Made by a program: the position numbers and the translations under genes. Under the pieces are notes generated by a model, which was given only the letters and a program-made list of their open reading frames with translations, made no database searches and was not told where the DNA came from. A stretch of DNA of 8,613 bases, taken from NCBI GenBank assembly GCA_002404795.1, contig DHKK01000097.1, positions 34,877-43,489 on the forward strand. The letters are read 5' to 3'. The DNA comes from Clostridiales bacterium UBA4696. Its GTDB lineage: Bacteria; Bacillota; Clostridia; Oscillospirales; Oscillospiraceae. Position 1 is the first letter of the stretch, and the number at the start of each line of letters is the position of its first letter. Below, piece by piece: positions 5,245-8,613 of this stretch.

Positions 5245-6540
5245 TCAGCCTGCGTCCTCCGTGACGGATGGGGTCTCGAAGGTCTCGACGCGGCGGATGC
5301 TCGCGCCGAGGGCGGTGAGCTTGCCGACGATATCCTCATAGCCGCGCTCGATGAAGTGCGCGTCTTCGATGAGCGTCGTGCCCTCGGCGCACATGGCGGC
5401 GATGACCATGGCCGCGCCCGCGCGCAGATCACAGGCCCGGACCTCGCAGCCGTGCAGGCTCTGCACGCCGTCGATGATGGCGGTCTTGCCCTCGACCTGG
5501 ATATTTGCGCCCATGCGGCCAAGCTCCGCGGTGTAGCGGAAGCGGTTGTCGTACACGCCCTCAGTCACGAGGCTGGTGCCGACGGCAGTGGCCAGGCAGA
5601 CGGTGATCTGCGGCTGCATGTCGGTCGGGAAGCCGGGGTAGGGCATGGTCTTGACGTTGGCGCGGTGGAGGCGGTAGGCGGATTCGACGCGGATGGCGTC
5701 GTCATACTCGGTGATGTCTGCGCCGATCTCGCGCAGCTTGGCGGTGATGCAGTCGAGGTGCTTCGGGATGACGTTTTCGATAAGCACGTCGCCGCCGACG
5801 GCTGCCGCCGCGGCCATATACGTGCCCGCCTCGATCTGGTCGGGGATGATCGAATAGCTGCCGCCGTGCAGCGCCTTCACGCCGCGGACCTTGATCACGT
5901 CGGTGCCCGCACCGGAGATCTGCGCGCCCATGGCGTTGAGGAAGTTGGCAAGGTCGACGATATGGGGCTCCTTGGCGCAGTTTTCGATGATGGTCATGCC
6001 GCTGCAGAGGACTGCGGCGAGCAGGATGTTCATCGTCGCGCCGACGGAGACGATATCGAGATAGATATGGCCGCCGCGCAGACCGCCCTTCGGGGCGTCG
6101 GCGCAGACATAGCCGCCGGACTGCTCGACCATGGCGCCCATGGCCTCAAAGCCCTTGATATGCTGGTCGATGGGGCGGACGCCGAAATTGCAGCCGCCGG
6201 GCATGGCGACGTGGGCGTGGCCGAAGCGGCCAAGCTCCGCGCCGATCAGGTAGTACGACGCGCGGATGCGGCGCACGAGCTCGATGGGTGCGGTGGCGTT
6301 GCGGGCGCGGGAGCAGTCGATCTCCAGCGTGTTGCGGCCGTAGCGGTGGATCTCCGCGCCCATATCGCGCAGGATCTCCAGCAGCAGACGCACATCGGAG
6401 ATATCCGGAACGTTTTCGATCCGGCACGGGCCCGAGACGAGCAGCGTCGCCGGCAGGATCGCGACCGCCGCGTTCTTGGCCCCGGAAATGGTCACGGAGC
6501 CGGAAAGCTTTGTGCCGCCTTGAACGATGTATTTGATCAA
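5245..6540 (-). CDS. murA: UDP-N-acetylglucosamine 1-carboxyvinyltransferase MurA
   Basis: MurA transfers enolpyruvate from phosphoenolpyruvate to UDP-GlcNAc, the first committed step of peptidoglycan synthesis in the cytoplasm. With the TTG start at 6538-6540 the product has 431 residues (MIKYIVQGGTKLSGSV at the start), close to family length. Key residues are present: K22-N23, the PEP-binding cysteine C117 in PGGCNFG (the fosfomycin target), R122, D307 in GFPTDMQ, D371-R373 in DLRAG, and R399 in IERGYE. TTG is preferred because AGAGGGG lies 6 nt upstream (6547-6553) and the product then starts where other MurA proteins do. An in-frame ATG at 6585 would add 15 unrelated residues and has no ribosome binding site. 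The gene has its own promoter and terminator and lies downstream of the YycH/YycI-like pair. Bacillota often carry two murA genes; which paralogue this is cannot be told here. Confidence 0.97.
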   Translation of the reverse strand: MIKYIVQGGTKLSGSVTISGAKNAAVAILPATLLVSGPCRIENVPDISDVRLLLEILRDMGAEIHRYGRNTLEIDCSRARNATAPIELVRRIRASYYLIGAELGRFGHAHVAMPGGCNFGVRPIDQHIKGFEAMGAMVEQSGGYVCADAPKGGLRGGHIYLDIVSVGATMNILLAAVLCSGMTIIENCAKEPHIVDLANFLNAMGAQISGAGTDVIKVRGVKALHGGSYSIIPDQIEAGTYMAAAAAVGGDVLIENVIPKHLDCITAKLREIGADITEYDDAIRVESAYRLHRANVKTMPYPGFPTDMQPQITVCLATAVGTSLVTEGVYDNRFRYTAELGRMGANIQVEGKTAIIDGVQSLHGCEVRACDLRAGAAMVIAAMCAEGTTLIEDAHFIERGYEDIVGKLTALGASIRRVETFETPSVTEDAG

Positions 6541-6546
6541 AATGTA

Positions 6547-6553
6547 CCCCTCT
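6547..6553 (-). promoter_or_regulatory. Ribosome binding site that fixes the murA TTG start
   Basis: On the - strand AGAGGGG stands 6 nt before TTG 6538-6540. No comparable site precedes the in-frame ATG at 6583-6585, so the TTG is the better start. Confidence 0.75.
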
Positions 6554-6649
6554 TTGGTAGCGTCGTCTGACACCTTTCGCAGCATCGATTGACACTAAGA
6601 GTGTTTGCGGAAATGCATTATGTTAACAGAGCCAATTTCGGCCGCTTTT

Positions 6650-6678
6650 AGAATAGCACACCGGGGCAGGAATGTAAA
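6650..6678 (-). promoter_or_regulatory. Extended -10 sigma-A-type promoter for murA
   Basis: On the - strand TTTACA (6673-6678, 5 of 6) is separated by 17 nt from TATTCT (6650-6655, 5 of 6). The -10 is preceded by TGC, the extended -10 motif. Transcription should start near 6643, giving a leader of about 100 nt. The promoter lies between the YycI-like gene and murA, so murA need not depend on readthrough from upstream. Confidence 0.75.
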
Positions 6679-6705
6679 GGAAAAATGACAAATCAGAAAC
6701 AGGTA

Positions 6706-6724
6706 TCTTCATATTTTCTTCATA
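6706..6724. repeat. Pair of 8-bp direct repeats upstream of the murA promoter
   Basis: TCTTCATA occurs at 6706-6713 and again at 6717-6724, an 11-bp period (about one helical turn). The pair begins 28 bp upstream of the murA -35 element. Tandem repeats at this period are typical of OmpR-family response regulator sites, but the sequence does not match the WalR consensus TGTWAH-N5-TGTWAH. Confidence 0.4.
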
Positions 6725-6749
6725 ATTCGACATGCCCGACCGGAAACGG

Positions 6750-7568
6750 TCACAGCGGCGTGATCTCGCGGGTGATCCCGTTGACGTAGAAGCTGCCCGC
6801 GTCCGTCTCAATGCGCCACACCGGGACGAAGCGCATGCCCGTGCCCGCATTCTCCGACGGAAGATACCCGAGCGTCAGCTCTGTCACGGCACTGCCGACC
6901 CAGCCGAGCGCGTCGCGCCCGGCCAGCAGCCGCGCCAGCGCGTCCGCGCCGGAGATGGACTCCTGCTCCGAGACGCGCATGATGGCCTCGCTGCCGGTAT
7001 AAAACGTCCCCTCCACGCGCTGCAGCTGCCCGTCCGCATAGCTGAGCGTCAGCCCGCTGCCGAAGACCGGCACGCCGAGCAGCGTCTGCTCCGCCTCGAG
7101 CGTGACGCCGCTTTCCGTCTGCCGGCGGCTGAGCTGCCCGAACTGAAAGCCCATGCTGTGCAGCAGCTTTGCCGCCGATTTTTCGTAATTGCGGACGTGC
7201 GCGCCGCCGGTCAGCGCGGCGGAAAAGCCGCCCGTGCGCGTGAGCGTCAGCGTGCCGAGCTCCGAGGTATATTCGCTTTCAAAGCGGTCGCCGCCGTCCG
7301 GCTGCGCCGCCTTCTGGCCGAGCAGGGCCTGCGCGGCCGTCTGTGCGCCGCTCTCGGAGAGCTCGACGCTGTAGAGCGTCGGGCTGCGCGGCAGCTCGTC
7401 GAGCTCGATGCGCAGCCCATAGCTTTCGTAGAGCGTCTTGAGCTCCGCGAGCATCCGGCGCTGCTCGTGCGTCTGCGAGAGCCGGTTCGGGACGGCCACG
7501 GCGAGCAGGCAGAGAGCGCAGATGCTCAGGACCAGAATGATCAGGTTTTTCATGCGCGAAACGCTCAT
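6750..7568 (-). CDS. YycI-like membrane-anchored protein, probable WalK modulator
   Basis: The product has 272 residues with a short N-terminus, one membrane helix (about 8-26, NLIILVLSICALCLLAVAV) and a large exported domain. The C-terminus has the layout of YycI (WalI) proteins: a repeated alpha/beta unit ending in a segment like MRFVPVWRIETDAGSFYVNG (245-264). YycI and YycH form a complex with the WalK kinase at the membrane and adjust cell-wall homeostasis signalling. The ATG at 7566-7568 is chosen because AGGAGG (7577-7582) lies 8 nt upstream; the longer frame upstream adds 21 residues without a site. That ribosome binding site overlaps the stop codon of the upstream YycH-like gene, which ends 13 nt before this start, so the two are probably translationally coupled. 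Sequence similarity to the Bacillus protein is low; the call rests on gene order, topology and the C-terminal motif. A generic exported protein is the alternative. Confidence 0.6.
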   Translation of the reverse strand: MSVSRMKNLIILVLSICALCLLAVAVPNRLSQTHEQRRMLAELKTLYESYGLRIELDELPRSPTLYSVELSESGAQTAAQALLGQKAAQPDGGDRFESEYTSELGTLTLTRTGGFSAALTGGAHVRNYEKSAAKLLHSMGFQFGQLSRRQTESGVTLEAEQTLLGVPVFGSGLTLSYADGQLQRVEGTFYTGSEAIMRVSEQESISGADALARLLAGRDALGWVGSAVTELTLGYLPSENAGTGMRFVPVWRIETDAGSFYVNGITREITPL

Positions 7569-7581
7569 GCCAGTAGCCTCC

Positions 7582-8613
7582 TCAGTTTGTTTGCCAGCCG
7601 ACGGCCAGCTCGCCGCCTGCGTTTTCCGCATACAGCAGCCGGAGCGTCCCGCCCCGCGGCAGGCAGGCCGCGGCCTGCGCGGCAGGCAGCAGCGCCGCCG
7701 GCTGCAGGTCGAGCGTGAAGCGGCGGTAAAGGACGCTGGCCCGCGTGATCTGCGTGCCGTCGAAGCGGATCTCGATGCCGCTGCCGGCCGCCGCCTCGAT
7801 GCCGGAGAGATAATAGCCGAAGGTGCACACGGCCTGCGTGCCGTCCGCGGTATAGGACTGCAGGTAGACGCGCGCGTCGCCGTAGTCGTCGCCGGTCAGG
7901 CTGCTGAGCAGGCTCCGCGCCGCCTCGATGCGGTCGCGCTCGTCCAGAGATGCGCTCTGGAACCGGGGATCGGCCTGCAGGACCTGCAGCAGGATCTGCC
8001 CCTGCGCGCTCACGCGCAGGGAGAGGTTCGTCTCGGTGAACGAGGTCGTGCCGTCGTTATCCACGAAGCGGGCGTCGCCGTAGGGGTTGATGCCGATCTG
8101 CGAGGCGAGCGCGGAGATGAAGCGCGCGTCGCAGGGGTTCGCGCTCTGGCCGGTGCTGACCTGCGCGCTCTGCGCGCTGATGAGCGAGAGGCCGTCCAGC
8201 GCGGCATAGGGCTCCTCGCCCGCCTCAAAGGCGAAGAAGCTGCCGTCCGGCACCGCCGTCTCCAGCTGGGCGGTCAGGCTCTGCGCGGGAAGGGCGGTCT
8301 TCGCCGCGGAGAACTGCTCGCCCGCCAGATACAGCGTGACGCCGTCCTCCTCCTGCGCGAGCACGTACCACTGCGCCTGCCCGCCCTCGGGCGCGCGCAC
8401 ATTCAACCACGCGCCGAGCACCGACGGCGAGATCGCGCCGGGGAAGCAGAAAGCCGCGCCGGTGCCGCGCAGGGCGGCATAGAACTCCGTCCTGGTGCAG
8501 GGCTGCGGTGTCCCGGCGCTTTCGAGCGCCTGCGCGAGCAGACTGCCGTACTGGCCGTAAAGCTCGTCGAGCGCAGCAAAGTCATACTGCGCGCTCTGCC
8601 GTCCGGCCTCGGT
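7582..8613 (-). CDS. YycH-like protein, N-terminal part outside the window
   Basis: The frame is open from the right edge to TGA 7582-7584, giving 343 visible residues. The true start is outside the window, so the expected N-terminal membrane anchor cannot be checked. The visible part has no membrane helix and fits an exported domain rich in A, L and Q. Segments include EFYAALRGTGAAFCFPG and, later, DARFVDNDGTTSFTETNLSL. The latter resembles the 'f.dn.g...yt.....l.i' part of the YycH fold. The C-terminal half is a beta-rich repeat ending in ENAGGELAVGWQTN. It directly precedes and is coupled to the YycI-like gene, the order seen for walH-walI, with walK and walR expected beyond the right edge. 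The GTG near 8421 lies inside the frame and is not the start. The name rests mainly on gene order and domain layout. Confidence 0.55.
   Translation of the reverse strand, partial: TEAGRQSAQYDFAALDELYGQYGSLLAQALESAGTPQPCTRTEFYAALRGTGAAFCFPGAISPSVLGAWLNVRAPEGGQAQWYVLAQEEDGVTLYLAGEQFSAAKTALPAQSLTAQLETAVPDGSFFAFEAGEEPYAALDGLSLISAQSAQVSTGQSANPCDARFISALASQIGINPYGDARFVDNDGTTSFTETNLSLRVSAQGQILLQVLQADPRFQSASLDERDRIEAARSLLSSLTGDDYGDARVYLQSYTADGTQAVCTFGYYLSGIEAAAGSGIEIRFDGTQITRASVLYRRFTLDLQPAALLPAAQAAACLPRGGTLRLLYAENAGGELAVGWQTN

Noticed and set aside
5176..6570. A 464-codon open frame on the + strand
   Set aside because: It is antisense to murA, spans both terminators, and has a repetitive A/D/H/G-rich composition with no recognisable domain.
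6589..6594. TTGACA on the + strand within the murA leader
   Set aside because: Any transcript would run antisense to the YycI-like gene; no suitable -10 at the right distance and no + strand gene follows.
6738..6751. Hairpin GACCG-GAAA-CGGTC at the end of the YycI-like gene as a terminator
   Set aside because: The stem is only 5 bp, overlaps the stop codon and lacks a U-tract on the - strand.
6732..7718. A 328-codon open frame on the + strand
   Set aside because: It is antisense to the YycI-like gene and the end of the YycH-like gene; its arginine- and alanine-rich composition is typical of a GC-driven shadow frame.

Overview
The window is a GC-rich, gene-dense stretch of ordinary bacterial chromosome. 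RNase Y, an ECF-type BioY, a winged-helix BirA, strong AGGAGG ribosome binding sites and a YycH/YycI-like pair all point to Bacillota. The high GC content and the short GC-rich intergenic hairpins suggest a gut clostridium of the Oscillospiraceae/Ruminococcaceae type. That placement is an inference from composition and gene content.

Layout, left to right. Positions 1-510 (+) hold the 3' part of a Nudix hydrolase gene. It converges through a two-way terminator (516-545) on rny (554-2107, -), which has its own near-consensus promoter (2228-2256) and a GC-rich leader hairpin. bioY (2391-2954, -) and birA (3044-4024, +) diverge from an 89-bp gap that carries a perfect BirA operator (2970-3001) over the probable bioY promoter. 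Next comes about 390 bp without genes (4025-4416), the first part of which is a cluster of hairpins resembling a dispersed intergenic repeat. After it are a small nitroreductase-family gene (4417-4938, +) and a 53-residue membrane protein gene (4996-5157, +) with its own promoter and terminator. A second, very stable hairpin ends murA (5245-6540, -), which starts at TTG and has a good promoter at 6650-6678. Upstream of murA on the same strand are a YycI-like gene (6750-7568) and the C-terminal part of a YycH-like gene (7582-8613, cut by the window edge).

How the genes work together. bioY and birA form a closed circuit: BirA attaches biotin to its target proteins, senses biotin supply and probably represses the uptake gene through the operator between them. 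The YycH/YycI-like pair are probably the membrane-anchored modulators of a WalK/WalR two-component system encoded just outside the right edge. murA, the first committed step of peptidoglycan synthesis, lies directly downstream of them, which fits a cell-wall locus. RNase Y is general mRNA decay machinery.

I found no phage, CRISPR, toxin-antitoxin, defence or insertion sequence genes. The least explained parts are the hairpin cluster at 4031-4143, the featureless DNA after it, and the small membrane protein.
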